Source: Salipiger thiooxidans
GTDB taxonomy: Bacteria; Pseudomonadota; Alphaproteobacteria; Rhodobacterales; Rhodobacteraceae
Direction of reading: 5' to 3'
Length of the DNA: 64,000 nt
NCBI RefSeq assembly: GCF_900102075.1
Contig: NZ_FNAV01000004.1
Location: 310,001 to 374,000 of the forward strand
The notes beneath the pieces are model-generated. The model was not told where the DNA came from. It did not search any database and saw only the letters and a list, made by a program, of their open reading frames with translations. Both the position numbers and the translations under genes were made by a program. Below, piece after piece: positions 27,306 to 37,118 of the stretch (the stretch's first letter is position 1; each line of letters begins with the position of its first letter).

Positions 27306-28514
27306 ATGAAGCGCATCGCCATTTTCTGCGACGGCACCTGGAACCGGCCGGACGCGAGGTTCGCGACCAATGTCTACAAGCTGCACAGCGCCACGCTGCA
27401 GACCGGCAGCGACGGCGTCGTGCAGCTTCCCAAGTACATCCCCGGCGTCGGCACCGGCTTCGGCATGACCGGCTTTGCCAAGGCCTGGGACCGGTTCCGG
27501 GGCGGGGTGTTCGGGGCAGGTGTCACCCGCAACATCATGACCGCCTACCGCTTCATCGCCGAGCAGTACGAGCCCGGCGACCAGGTCTTCATCTTCGGCT
27601 TCTCGCGCGGCGCCTTCACCGCGCGGTCGCTGGCGGGGATGCTGCGGGCCTCGGGGCTGCCACCGCACGCCCAGGCCTATCGTGCCGCCGAGGCGCTGCG
27701 GCGCTACCGGAACAGCGCCGAGGAGACGCGCCCCGACCACGAGGAGAGCTTCAGGTTCCGCGCGGTCTATTCGCCGCATCTTGCCACCAGTGAAGCCGAA
27801 CAGGCGTGGCGCGTGGCGCAGGGCTTGCCCGCGGTGCCGCTCTTCACCGTCACCTATCTCGGGGTCTGGGACACGGTGGGCGCGATGGGGGTGCCAGGCC
27901 ATTACAAGCTGCTGGCGCGGCTCTTCAACCGCAGCCATGGCTTCCACGATCTGCACCTCTCGAGCAGTGTGCTGGCGGCGCGTCACGCGGTGTCGGTAGA
28001 CGAGCGGCGCCGGACCTTCCCGCCGACGCTGTGGGAGAATCTCGACGAGCTCAACGGCGCGGGCGGCGGCGATTACCTGCAGCAATGGTTCCCGGGTGAC
28101 CACGGCTCGGTGGGCGGGGGCGGCGACATCGTGGGGCTGTCGAACATCTCGCTGGCGTGGGTGGCGCGGGGCGCGGCGCAGAAGGGGCTGAGCTTCGACA
28201 CGGCGCGTCTGGGGGAATACGCGGAAGCCGAGGACATGTCGGTGAGCCTTTGCAACCAGAGCGCCCCGCCGGGGGTCCTTGCGCGGCTGCTGCGGCACAA
28301 CCCGGTGGACCGGATGGCGCCACATGCGCCGGGGCTGGTGCGGGACGTGTCCGAGGCGGCACGGCTGCGCTGGCGCGATACGAGATCGCGCTACCGGCCG
28401 AAGCCTTTGCGCCATCTCGCGACGGATCTGGATGCGCCCGAGCCTTCGGAAGAGGGAATCGCGGTGGCCGCAGGAGGGGCGGCCCAGCCGGAAACAGCGC
28501 CGCGCCCGACCTGA
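27306..28514 (+). CDS. DUF2235 family alpha/beta-hydrolase-like protein
   Basis: A 402-residue protein with the full DUF2235 signature: the N-terminal 'RIAIFCDGTWNRPD', the nucleophile elbow GFSRGAFTAR near residue 105, VTYLGVWDTVGAMG and 'WFPGDHGSVGGGGD' with the likely His. Relatives include T6SS phospholipase effectors (Tle1-like) and stand-alone enzymes. No T6SS gene or immunity-like partner is adjacent here, so a housekeeping lipase or esterase is as likely. It lacks a signal peptide. Confidence 0.9.
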   Translation: MKRIAIFCDGTWNRPDARFATNVYKLHSATLQTGSDGVVQLPKYIPGVGTGFGMTGFAKAWDRFRGGVFGAGVTRNIMTAYRFIAEQYEPGDQVFIFGFSRGAFTARSLAGMLRASGLPPHAQAYRAAEALRRYRNSAEETRPDHEESFRFRAVYSPHLATSEAEQAWRVAQGLPAVPLFTVTYLGVWDTVGAMGVPGHYKLLARLFNRSHGFHDLHLSSSVLAARHAVSVDERRRTFPPTLWENLDELNGAGGGDYLQQWFPGDHGSVGGGGDIVGLSNISLAWVARGAAQKGLSFDTARLGEYAEAEDMSVSLCNQSAPPGVLARLLRHNPVDRMAPHAPGLVRDVSEAARLRWRDTRSRYRPKPLRHLATDLDAPEPSEEGIAVAAGGAAQPETAPRPT

Positions 28515-28536
28515 ACGGGGGCGCGGCGGCGAATCG

Positions 28537-29190
28537 TCAGCGGGTGCTTTCCGTGAGCCGGCGCTTCACGTAGCCGGTGACCGAGCCGATCATCGTCTCC
28601 ATGTGCGGCTCTTCGAAGAAGTGGCCCGAGCCCTCGATTTCCTCGTGGGTGATCGTGATGCCCTTCTGTTCCTTGAGCTTGTTGACCAGCGCGGTGGTGT
28701 CCGCGGGCGGCGCCACGCGGTCCGAAGTGCCGTTGATGATCAGGCCCGAGGACGGGCAGGGGGCGAGGAACGAGAAATCGTACATGTTCGCGGGCGGCGA
28801 GACCGAAACGAATCCGGTGATCTCGGGGCGGCGCATCAGCAGTTGCATGCCGATCCAGGCTCCGAAGCTGAAGCCGGCGACCCAGCAGTGCTTGGAGTTG
28901 TTGTTCATCGACTGCAGGTAGTCGAGCGCGGAGGCCGCGTCGCTCAGCTCGCCGATGCCCTGGTCGTATTCGCCCTGGCTGCGTCCCACGCCGCGGAAGT
29001 TGAACCGCAGAACAGTGAAACCCATATTGTAAAAGGCGTAGTGAAGGTTGTAGACAACCTTGTTGTTCATCGTCCCGCCGAACTGCGGGTGCGGGTGGAG
29101 GATGATCGCGATCGGTGCGTCTCTGTCCTTCTGGGGGTGGTAGCGGCCTTCAAGACGGCCTTCGGGTCCGGGAAAAATGACCTCGGGCAT
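28537..29190 (-). CDS. Alpha/beta hydrolase (small serine hydrolase)
   Basis: Cytosolic hydrolase of 217 aa. The oxyanion region is HPHPQFGGT, the nucleophile Ser108 lies in GFSFGAW, and the acid and histidine are probably in NGTSDRVAPP and EGSGHFFEE. This subfamily is widespread in proteobacteria and annotated as dienelactone-hydrolase-like, with no known substrate. It is transcribed away from iscR, and its start shares a short divergent promoter region with it. Confidence 0.9.
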   Translation of the reverse strand: MPEVIFPGPEGRLEGRYHPQKDRDAPIAIILHPHPQFGGTMNNKVVYNLHYAFYNMGFTVLRFNFRGVGRSQGEYDQGIGELSDAASALDYLQSMNNNSKHCWVAGFSFGAWIGMQLLMRRPEITGFVSVSPPANMYDFSFLAPCPSSGLIINGTSDRVAPPADTTALVNKLKEQKGITITHEEIEGSGHFFEEPHMETMIGSVTGYVKRRLTESTR

Positions 29191-29292
29191 CGGTGCAATC
29201 TGCTCCTCAACGGGTCTCGGGCATAATCTTGACGAAAATGCTAAGAGACCTCAGAACGTTTCTCATGCCCGGCGCCGAAGCCGGGCGGGCTG

Positions 29293-29310
29293 GATTGCAG
29301 ATATGCAATC
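29293..29310. promoter_or_regulatory. Perfect palindrome GATTGCA-GATA-TGCAATC upstream of iscR
   Basis: Two 7-bp arms separated by 4 bp, 48 bp before the iscR ATG, in the divergent spacer. Position and symmetry suggest a dimeric regulator site, perhaps for IscR itself or another iron regulator. It matches no consensus I can state with certainty. Confidence 0.5.
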
Positions 29311-29358
29311 GGTCGGTCAAGGTCAATCGTCAGAGGCTTTCGGAGCGGGAGGTGTGGC

Positions 29359-29820
29359 ATGAAGCTCAGCACGAAGGGGCGCTACGCGATGGTAGCGCTG
29401 GCGGATATCGCGATGCAGCCGGACGGAGATCTGGTGACGCTCGGGGATATCTCGAAACGGCAGGACGTGTCGCTGCCCTATCTGGAGCAGCTTTTCGTCA
29501 AGCTGCGGCGGGCGGGGCTGGTGGCCTCGGTGCGCGGCCCGGGGGGCGGCTACCGGCTGGCACGCCCGGCGTCGGAGATCCGCGTCGTGGATATTCTCGC
29601 CGCGGTCGACGAGACCGTGGACGCGATGCACAAGGGCGCGGGCGCCTCGGGGGCGGCCTCGGGCAGCCGGGCGCAGTCGCTCACCAACCGGCTGTGGCAG
29701 AGCCTCTCTGCGCATGTCTACGTGTTCCTGCACCAGACCCGGCTGTCGGACGTCATCGACAACACGCTGGCGCCCTGTCCGGCGGTGCCTTCGCTGTTTT
29801 CGGTGGTCGACGAGCCCTGA
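29359..29820 (+). CDS. iscR: Rrf2-family regulator IscR, cysteine-poor alphaproteobacterial type
   Basis: Regulator of Fe-S assembly genes, 153 aa. The N-terminal winged HTH is typical (MKLSTKGRYAMVALADIA, then 'LPYLEQLFVKLRRAGLV' and GPGGGYRLAR). The three cluster-binding cysteines of E. coli IscR (92, 98, 104) are missing; that stretch is Gly/Ala/Ser-rich. The only cysteine is Cys140 (LAPCPAVP). Rhodobacter sphaeroides IscR is known to lack the three ligands and still bind a cluster. First gene of the 29359-38338 Fe-S locus, which it probably represses. Confidence 0.93.
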   Translation: MKLSTKGRYAMVALADIAMQPDGDLVTLGDISKRQDVSLPYLEQLFVKLRRAGLVASVRGPGGGYRLARPASEIRVVDILAAVDETVDAMHKGAGASGAASGSRAQSLTNRLWQSLSAHVYVFLHQTRLSDVIDNTLAPCPAVPSLFSVVDEP

Positions 29821-29913
29821 CGACCTGTGGCATGGGCTGCGGCAGGCCGTGAGCGGGGGCACCCCGTTCGCCGTCGCCGCCCGTGACCCGAGACCGATCC
29901 GAAGGATGATACC

Positions 29914-30957
29914 GTGAAGCGCGTCTACCTAGACTGGAACGCCACCGCACCGCTGCGCCCCGAAGCGCGGGAGGCAATGATCGCCGCGATGGATGTGACG
30001 GGAAACCCCTCCTCGGTGCATGCCGAGGGGCGGGTGGCCAAGGGCATGATGGAGCGGGCGCGGGCCGAGGTGGCCTCGGCCTTCGGTGCCGACGGGGCGG
30101 ACGTGGTGTTCCTCTCGGGCGCGACCGAGGCCGCGGCGCTGGCCTGTGCCGGGCGCGATCTGCGGGGCGCGGCGGTCGAGCATGACGCGGTCCGGGCCTG
30201 GATCGACGCGGTGCTGCCGGTGGATGCGGCGGGGCATGTGGTGGTGAGCGATCCCGCCCGCACCGCGCTGCAGGCGGCCAACTCCGAGACCGGGGTGATT
30301 CAGGAGCTGCCTCAGGGACTTGCGGTGGTCGACGCCACGCAGGCCTTTGGCAAGATCCCCTTCGCATTCAACTGGGCTGGCTGCACTGCGGCGCTGGTTT
30401 CGGCCCACAAGCTTGGCGGTCCCAAGGGAATCGGCGCGCTGGTGTTGCGGCGCGGGACGGATCTCTCGGCGCGGATGCTGGGCGGCGGCCAGGAGATGGG
30501 CCGCCGGGCCGGTACGGAAAACCTGATTGGAATCATGGGGTTCGCGGCGGCGGCTCTGGCGTCTCAGCGGGATCTTGAGCATGGGCTCTGGACAAAAGTT
30601 GAAAAACTTAGAAACATTCTAGAGAATGTGATTGCGGACGGCGCAAAAGAGACTATTTTTGTCGGGAATAGTGCTTCGCGCCTGCCGAATACCTCCTGTT
30701 TCGCCCTGCCGGGTTGGAAGGGCGAAACGCAGGTGATGCAGATGGATCTGGCTGGATTCGCCGTCAGCGCGGGATCGGCCTGCTCCAGCGGCAAGCTGCG
30801 GCCGAGCGAAGTGCTTCGGGCCATGGGTCACGACGAGGAGACCGCGCGCAGCGCGATCCGGGTGAGCCTTGGGCCGGATGTGACGGAAGAGGACGTGCTG
30901 CGTTTTGCCGATGCCTGGCTCAAGCAGTACCGGAAGCATCGCGCCAGAGGCGCGTAA
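29914..30957 (+). CDS. Cysteine desulfurase, NifS/IscS-like
   Basis: PLP enzyme (347 aa, slightly shorter than IscS) that releases sulfur from cysteine for Fe-S assembly. It has PLP-Lys166 in [10 protein letters not shown] and catalytic Cys290 in SAGSACSSG, within the flexible loop of group I desulfurases. The Arg-rich C-terminal end lies in a palindromic repeat that encodes the last residues. It sits between iscR and sufB, so it may supply sulfur in addition to the SufS encoded at the end of the locus. Confidence 0.93.
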   Translation: MKRVYLDWNATAPLRPEAREAMIAAMDVTGNPSSVHAEGRVAKGMMERARAEVASAFGADGADVVFLSGATEAAALACAGRDLRGAAVEHDAVRAWIDAVLPVDAAGHVVVSDPARTALQAANSETGVIQELPQGLAVVDATQAFGKIPFAFNWAGCTAALVSAHKLGGPKGIGALVLRRGTDLSARMLGGGQEMGRRAGTENLIGIMGFAAAALASQRDLEHGLWTKVEKLRNILENVIADGAKETIFVGNSASRLPNTSCFALPGWKGETQVMQMDLAGFAVSAGSACSSGKLRPSEVLRAMGHDEETARSAIRVSLGPDVTEEDVLRFADAWLKQYRKHRARGA

Positions 30958-31071
30958 CAGAAAGCGCCAGAGGCGCGCAAGACCAGCGCCTCGCGCGCGG
31001 GAGACATGCGCCGGAGGCGCCGCGGCGAAGCGCCGGAAGGCGCTTCCGACTTTTCGAGGCGCCCTAGGCGC
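30941..31071. repeat. Five-copy array of GCGCC-nnn-GGCGC mini-hairpins
   Basis: Five near-identical 13-14 nt hairpins, each a 5-bp GCGCC/GGCGC stem with a 3-4 nt loop: 30941-30953 (AGA loop), 30964-30976 (AGA), 31008-31020 (GGA), 31030-31043 (GGAA) and 31059-31071 (CTA). The first overlaps the 3' end of the desulfurase gene; the rest fill the spacer before sufB (30958-31213). Confidence 0.8.
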
Positions 31072-31213
31072 ACGGGCCGCGGGTCGGCCGGGACAGGATG
31101 GCCGCAGGGCGGTCTGGACTTTGAGCGTGGCGCGCTGGCGTCGCGGATGGATGGGCGCCCCCGGGCGCGCGAGCGAACAGGACACGCCCCGGCGTGATGA
31201 CAGGAGAGAACGC

Positions 31214-32767
31214 ATGGCAGCCTTCGACAACGTGACCGTCAAGGAAGGGGTCGAGCAGGAAACCGTGGATGCGGTCGAGGCCATCTCGACCTACAAGTAT
31301 GGCTGGGAAACCGACATCGAGATGGAATACGCTCCCAAGGGCGTGAACCCGGACATCGTGCGGCTGATCTCGGAGAAGAACGAAGAGCCCGAGTGGATGA
31401 CCGAATGGCGCCTCAAGGCGTTCGAGCGGTGGACCCAGATGAAGGAACCCACCTGGGCGATGGTCGACTACCCCGAGATCGACTTCCAGGAACAGTACTA
31501 CTACGCACGGCCCAAGAGCATGGCGACCAAGCCCAAGTCGCTCGACGAGGTCGACCCCAAGCTTCTGGCGACCTACGAGAAGCTCGGCATCCCGCTGAAG
31601 GAGCAGATGATCCTCGCGGGCGTCGAGGGCGCCGATGACGCGCCCGCCGACGCGGCGGGCGCGCTGTCCGCGACCGCGGGCTCGGACCGCAGGGTGGCCG
31701 TGGACGCGGTCTTCGACTCGGTCTCGGTCGGGACCACCTTCAAGAAGGAGCTCGAGAAGGCAGGGGTGATCTTCTGCTCGATCTCCGAGGCGATCCGCGA
31801 GCACCCGGAGCTGGTGAAGAAATACCTCGGCTCGGTGGTTCCGGTGTCGGACAACTTCTACGCGACGCTCAATAGCGCCGTGTTCTCGGACGGCTCCTTC
31901 GTCTACGTGCCGCCCGGGGTCCGCTGCCCGATGGAGCTTTCGACCTACTTCCGCATCAACGCCGAGAACACCGGCCAGTTCGAGCGCACGCTGATCATCG
32001 CCGACAAGGGCTCGTACGTGAGCTACCTCGAAGGCTGCACCGCGCCCAAGCGTGACACCGCGCAGCTGCACGCGGCCGTGGTCGAGATCATCGTCGAGGA
32101 AGACGCCGAGGTGAAATACTCCACGGTGCAGAACTGGTTCCCCGGCGACGAGAACGGCAAGGGCGGCATCTACAACTTCGTCACCAAGCGCGCGGATTGC
32201 CGCGGCGACCGTGCGAAGGTGATGTGGACCCAGGTCGAGACCGGCTCTGCCGTGACCTGGAAATACCCGTCCTGCATCCTGCGCGGCAACGAGAGCCAGG
32301 GCGAGTTCTACTCGATCGCCATCGCCAACAACCACCAGCAGGCCGATACCGGCACCAAGATGATCCACCTCGGCAAGGACACGCGTTCGCGCATCGTCTC
32401 CAAGGGCATCTCGGCGGGTGTGGCGCAGAACACCTACCGCGGCCTCGTGTCGATGCACCCCAAGGCCAAGAACAGCCGCAACTACACCCAGTGCGACAGC
32501 CTGCTGATCGGTGACAAGTGCGGGGCCCACACGGTCCCCTACATCGAGGTCAAGAACAACTCCTCGCGCTGCGAGCACGAGGCGACCACCTCGAAGGTCG
32601 ACGACGAGCAGCTCTTCTACTGCCGCCAGCGCGGCATGGACGAGGAAGAGGCGGTGGCGCTGGTCGTCAACGGCTTCTGCAAGGAGGTGCTGCAGGCGCT
32701 GCCGATGGAGTTCGCCATGGAAGCGCAGGCGCTGGTGGCCATCTCGCTCGAGGGTTCGGTGGGCTGA
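31214..32767 (+). CDS. sufB: Fe-S cluster assembly scaffold protein SufB
   Basis: Cytosolic scaffold of the SufBCD complex, 517 aa, on which nascent clusters form. The beta-helix core is well conserved ('[18 protein letters not shown]', '[19 protein letters not shown]', '[20 protein letters not shown]'). The C-terminal helical part contains '[17 protein letters not shown]'. The start at 31214 was chosen for the GGAGAG ribosome site 8 nt upstream; upstream in-frame sequence is the hairpin array. The sulfur-accepting cysteine region and the SufD-interface Cys (SSRCEHE) are present. Confidence 0.97.
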   Translation: MAAFDNVTVKEGVEQETVDAVEAISTYKYGWETDIEMEYAPKGVNPDIVRLISEKNEEPEWMTEWRLKAFERWTQMKEPTWAMVDYPEIDFQEQYYYARPKSMATKPKSLDEVDPKLLATYEKLGIPLKEQMILAGVEGADDAPADAAGALSATAGSDRRVAVDAVFDSVSVGTTFKKELEKAGVIFCSISEAIREHPELVKKYLGSVVPVSDNFYATLNSAVFSDGSFVYVPPGVRCPMELSTYFRINAENTGQFERTLIIADKGSYVSYLEGCTAPKRDTAQLHAAVVEIIVEEDAEVKYSTVQNWFPGDENGKGGIYNFVTKRADCRGDRAKVMWTQVETGSAVTWKYPSCILRGNESQGEFYSIAIANNHQQADTGTKMIHLGKDTRSRIVSKGISAGVAQNTYRGLVSMHPKAKNSRNYTQCDSLLIGDKCGAHTVPYIEVKNNSSRCEHEATTSKVDDEQLFYCRQRGMDEEEAVALVVNGFCKEVLQALPMEFAMEAQALVAISLEGSVG

Positions 32768-32795
32768 CGCCCGCCGCGTCCGGGAGGGCTTCGGG

Positions 32796-32993
32796 ATGCT
32801 CCAGCAACTCGCCCTGCAATCTTCAGGCGCCGGCATCGGCGTGTTCCTCGGCCTGCTGATCGGTCTGTCCCTGCGCAAGCGCAAGGGCAAGACCGAGGGG
32901 CTGCTGGGCGGCTCGATCCTGCTGACGGCAAGCGCCGCCGGCGGGCTCGCGCTGGTCGTCATGATGGCCGTGAACTACCTCGCAAACACCTGA
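32796..32993 (+). CDS. Small membrane protein, unidentified
   Basis: A 65-residue protein with two predicted membrane helices (about residues 10-25 and 40-62) separated by a basic loop (RKRKGKTEG). It lies between sufB and the YbjQ gene, and GGGAGGG precedes the ATG at 32796. The position inside the suf operon implies co-expression; no function is known. Confidence 0.7.
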   Translation: MLQQLALQSSGAGIGVFLGLLIGLSLRKRKGKTEGLLGGSILLTASAAGGLALVVMMAVNYLANT

Positions 32994-33033
32994 GGACGAC
33001 GACGGGACCCCACGAGGATCGCACGAAGGTCAC

Positions 33034-33372
33034 ATGGCAAACCCTTGGAATAAAACCATGATCATCACGACCACGAACAACGTCGAAGGCCGCCGCATCA
33101 CCGCCTACAAGGGCATCGTGGTGGGCGAGGCCATCATGGGCGCCAACATCGTCCGCGATCTCTTCGCTCAGGTCACCGACATCGTCGGCGGCCGCTCGGG
33201 CGCCTACGAGCGCAAGCTGCAGGACGCCCGCGAGGTCGCCTTCCGCGAGCTTGAACAACGGGCAAAGGCGGTCGGCGGCAATGCCGTGGTCGGCGTGGAC
33301 ATCGACTACGAGGTGGTGGGCGACACGATGCTCATGGTCTCCGCCTCCGGAACGGCGGTTGTGATCGAGTGA
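33034..33372 (+). CDS. YbjQ/UPF0145 heavy-metal-binding-domain protein
   Basis: Small cytosolic protein of 112 aa of the YbjQ family (homopentameric fold). Characteristic segments are [13 protein letters not shown], '[19 protein letters not shown]' and '[17 protein letters not shown]'. Function unknown; association with the suf operon suggests a metal- or stress-related role, an inference from context only. Its stop overlaps the start of the next gene (GTGA at 33369-33372). Confidence 0.92.
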   Translation: MANPWNKTMIITTTNNVEGRRITAYKGIVVGEAIMGANIVRDLFAQVTDIVGGRSGAYERKLQDAREVAFRELEQRAKAVGGNAVVGVDIDYEVVGDTMLMVSASGTAVVIE

Positions 33373-33972
33373 GCGTCGCGGCGCCCATAACGCGCCCGGA
33401 GCTGACCATGCCCGAGGCCGAGGCCGCGCTGCTGCGCGAGCTCTATGCCGGGGCGGAGGTCATCCTCGAATACGGCTCGGGCGGCTCCACCGCCCTGGCC
33501 GCCGGGATGCCCGGCAAGTCGGTGTTCTCGGTCGAGAGCGACCGGGACTGGGCGCAGATGATGCGCGGCTGGCTGGCCGGGAACCCGCCCGCGATGGGCA
33601 CCGAAGTGGATATCGTCTGGTCCGACATCGGCGAGACGAAGGACTGGGGCCACCCGGTCGACGAGAGCGAATGGCGCCGCTGGCCGCGCTACCCGCTCGA
33701 GGTCTGGGAGCTGCCCGAGTTCCGCCACCCCGACGTGGTGCTGGTCGACGGGCGCTTCCGCGAGGGCTGCGCGCTTGCGGCCCTGTTCCTGGCCGAACGG
33801 CCGCTGACGCTGCTGTTCGACGATTACGCCCGGCGGCAACACTATACACCGGGTCGAGGAATTCCTTGGCCGCCCCGAAATGACCGGGCGTCTCGCCCGG
33901 TTCGAGATCACCCCGCAGCCGGTGCCGCCCAAGCGGCTGCTGCGGATCATGCAACTGACGATGCGGCCCTGA
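33369..33972 (+). pseudogene. SAM-methyltransferase-like gene broken by a +1 frameshift
   Basis: Rossmann-type protein without a certain family name: VILEYGSGGSTALAA (SAM-site-like), VFSVESDRDWA, then 'DVVLVDGRFREGCALAALF'. The frame is lost at about 33849. Removing one C of ACCGGG lets reading continue as RVEEFLGRPEMTGRLARFE and onward to the stop at 33970-33972, with good codon bias throughout. Without correction translation runs on in a low-complexity frame to 33983. Either a real frameshift or a sequencing error. GTG start overlaps the YbjQ stop. Confidence 0.7.
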
Positions 33973-34021
33973 ACGCCGCGTGACGCGAACGCGGCCCGGG
34001 CGGGTAGAATGGAGAGAAAAC

Positions 34022-34777
<756 letters not shown>

Positions 34778-36055
34778 ATGGCACTTCCGCAACCGAAGCA
34801 GACGGCGACCGACGCGCGCCTTGCCGCGCTCGACCTGCCCGAGGGCGGCTGGTCGGCGCCGGCGCGCCAGTCGGCGCTTGCCCGGCTGCAGGCGATGGGC
34901 CTGCCCGGCGCCCGTGACGAGTACTGGAAATACACCCGCCCCGACACGCTCGTGGCGGCCGAGGCCCCCACGGCCGCAGTGTTCCAGGGGGACGAGCCGC
35001 TGGTGTTCGACGGTGTCGAACGCCTGAAGATCGTGTTCCGCGACGGCGTCTTCGATGCCGAGGCCTCGGATCCGCTGGCGCTCGAGAACATCGAGATCGC
35101 CCGGCTCGCCGATGCGGCGGACATCCACTGGGCGCAGGATCTCTACGGCAAGCTCGAAGAGGACGGCCAGACCCCGGTCGAGCGTCCTCTCGCGGCGCTC
35201 AACACCACCTTCGCCACAGACGGCATCCTGATGCGCGTCACCGGCAAGGTCTCGAAGCCGGTCGCGCTGATCTACTACCACGAGTCCGAGACCTCGGACG
35301 CGATCCTGCACCACGTGGTGAAGGTCGAGGAAGGCGGCGACGTCACCGTGCTCGAGAACGGGCCCGCGGCGGCGCGTTTCAACAAGGTGATGGAAGTAGA
35401 CGTGGCCGACGGCGCCGGGTTCCACCACATCCGCGCCCAGGGCCGCGACCACGAGCGTCGCGCCGCCACGCATATCTTCGCGCGGCTCGGCGCCGAGAGC
35501 ACCTTCAAGACCTTCACCCTGACGGTGAACGGCGTGCTGACCCGCAACGAGTGCGTGGTCGAGCTGACCGGTGACGACGCGGTCTGCCACATCGCGGGCG
35601 CCTGCATGGGCGACGGCGATTTCCACCACGACGACACGGTGTTCGTCACCCATGACGCGGTGAACTGCGAAAGCCGGCAGGTCTTCAAGAAGGTGCTGCG
35701 CAACGGCGCGACCGGCGTGTTCCAGGGCAAGATCCTGGTGAAGCAGGGTGCCCAGAAGACCGACGGCTACCAGATCAGCCAGTCGCTGCTGCTCGACGAG
35801 GACAGCCAGTTCCTCGCCAAGCCCGAGCTCGAGATCTACGCCGACGACGTGGCCTGCTCGCACGGGTCCACCTCGGGCGCCATCGACGAGGACGGCCTCT
35901 TCTACCTGCGCGCCCGCGGCCTGCCGCGTGGCATCGCCGAGGACCTTCTGACGATCGCCTTCATCGCGGAAGCGGTGCAGGAGATCGAGGATGAGAGCCT
36001 GCAGGAAGAGATCGTAGGCCGGGTCGAGGCCTGGCTCCTGCGGCGCCGCGGCTGA
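34778..36055 (+). CDS. sufD: Fe-S assembly protein SufD
   Basis: SufB-like partner in the SufBCD complex, 425 aa. It has a helical N-terminal domain ('GLPGARDEYWKYTRPDTL'), the beta-helix core and the C-terminal 'RGLPRGIAEDLLTIAF' and 'ACSHGSTSGAIDEDGLFYLR', which includes the interface His/Cys region. The ATG at 34778 directly follows the sufC stop, and its own stop overlaps the next gene (TGATG), so the block is translationally coupled. Confidence 0.96.
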   Translation: MALPQPKQTATDARLAALDLPEGGWSAPARQSALARLQAMGLPGARDEYWKYTRPDTLVAAEAPTAAVFQGDEPLVFDGVERLKIVFRDGVFDAEASDPLALENIEIARLADAADIHWAQDLYGKLEEDGQTPVERPLAALNTTFATDGILMRVTGKVSKPVALIYYHESETSDAILHHVVKVEEGGDVTVLENGPAAARFNKVMEVDVADGAGFHHIRAQGRDHERRAATHIFARLGAESTFKTFTLTVNGVLTRNECVVELTGDDAVCHIAGACMGDGDFHHDDTVFVTHDAVNCESRQVFKKVLRNGATGVFQGKILVKQGAQKTDGYQISQSLLLDEDSQFLAKPELEIYADDVACSHGSTSGAIDEDGLFYLRARGLPRGIAEDLLTIAFIAEAVQEIEDESLQEEIVGRVEAWLLRRRG

Positions 36056-36543
36056 TGACGCTCTCGCGCGAGATCCTGGCCACCTACCGGGGGCCGGGGG
36101 CCGTCGTGCGGCGCCTGTTGCGACAGGGACCGCGCGAGGACCGCGCGCTGATGTTCGTCATGGCCGCCTGCGGTCTGTTCTTCGTGGCGCAGATGCCGCA
36201 GCTCGCACGGCAGGCGCATCTGGCGGGGACCGAGCTCAACCCGATGCTCGGCGCCTCGCTGCTGGCGTGGCTGGTGATCGCACCGCTGCTGTTCTACGTG
36301 CTGGCCTTCCTCAGCCACCTTGCCGCCCGCCTCTTCGGCGGCAAGGGGTCGGGCTACGGCGCCCGGCTGGCGCTGTTCTGGGCGCTGCTGGCGGCGACGC
36401 CGCTGGTGCTGCTGAACGGGCTCGTCGCGGGGCTGGTGGGGACGGGGCCGCAGCTGACCATCGTGGGTCTGCTGTGGTTCGCGGTCTTCGTGTGGTTCTG
36501 GCTCGGCGGGCTCGTCGCGTCGCAGAAGGCGGCGGCGGAATGA
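36055..36543 (+). CDS. YIP1-family membrane protein
   Basis: Membrane protein of 162 aa with four to five hydrophobic helices and a short cytosolic N-terminus (REILATYRGPGAVVRRLL), a layout seen in YIP1-type proteins of suf operons of Rhodobacterales. Role unknown. It overlaps the sufD stop by one base and the next YIP1 gene by four (ATGA), so it is co-translated with both. Confidence 0.8.
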   Translation: MTLSREILATYRGPGAVVRRLLRQGPREDRALMFVMAACGLFFVAQMPQLARQAHLAGTELNPMLGASLLAWLVIAPLLFYVLAFLSHLAARLFGGKGSGYGARLALFWALLAATPLVLLNGLVAGLVGTGPQLTIVGLLWFAVFVWFWLGGLVASQKAAAE

Positions 36544-37118
36544 CCCCGGCGGGCTTCCTCCGGCTGGCGCTGCAGACGGTTGCGGCCCCGCGCGAGGTGG
36601 CGCGCCTGCTGCTGGCCATGCGGCTGAGCCGTGAGGCGATCCTGACGGCGCTGGCGCTGTCGGTGGTGCTGAACGGGCTGGTCGCGGGGATCTCCTTCGT
36701 GCTGGTCCCGGCCGAGGCACTGCCCGCGCAATTTGGTCCGGTCTTCGTTGCGGGGATCCTCGCGCTCGAGCTCGCGGTGACCATCGTCCTGCTCGGCGTG
36801 GTCGGGCGGGCGCTTGGCGGCACCGGGCGCGACATCGAGATCGCGCTGCTGCTCGCGTGGTTCCACGTCCTGCGGGCGCTGGCGCAGCTCGTCGTGCTGC
36901 TGGCGGGGCTGCTGTCCTCGGCCCTGGGCTCGCTCCTGCTGGTCGCCGCGCTGATGGCCGGCGTCTGGATCCTGATCAACTTCCTCGAAGTGGCGCATGG
37001 CTTCAGCGATCTCTGGAAAGCCCTGCTGCTGCTCGTCATCGTGACCATCGCACTTGCCTTTGCGATGGTCCTTCTACTCGTGCTAGCAGGGGTCTCCCCC
37101 GAAACCATGGCAGGCTGA
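36540..37118 (+). CDS. YIP1-family membrane protein (second copy)
   Basis: A 192-residue five-helix membrane protein beginning MTPAGFLRLALQTVAAPREV, a typical YIP1 entry segment. It resembles its neighbour in layout, so the two probably act as a pair. The start overlaps the previous stop as ATGA, and its own stop overlaps the sufS start as TGATG. The function is unknown; conserved placement between sufD and sufS argues for involvement in Fe-S metabolism or membrane anchoring, which is inference. Confidence 0.8.
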   Translation: MTPAGFLRLALQTVAAPREVARLLLAMRLSREAILTALALSVVLNGLVAGISFVLVPAEALPAQFGPVFVAGILALELAVTIVLLGVVGRALGGTGRDIEIALLLAWFHVLRALAQLVVLLAGLLSSALGSLLLVAALMAGVWILINFLEVAHGFSDLWKALLLLVIVTIALAFAMVLLLVLAGVSPETMAG

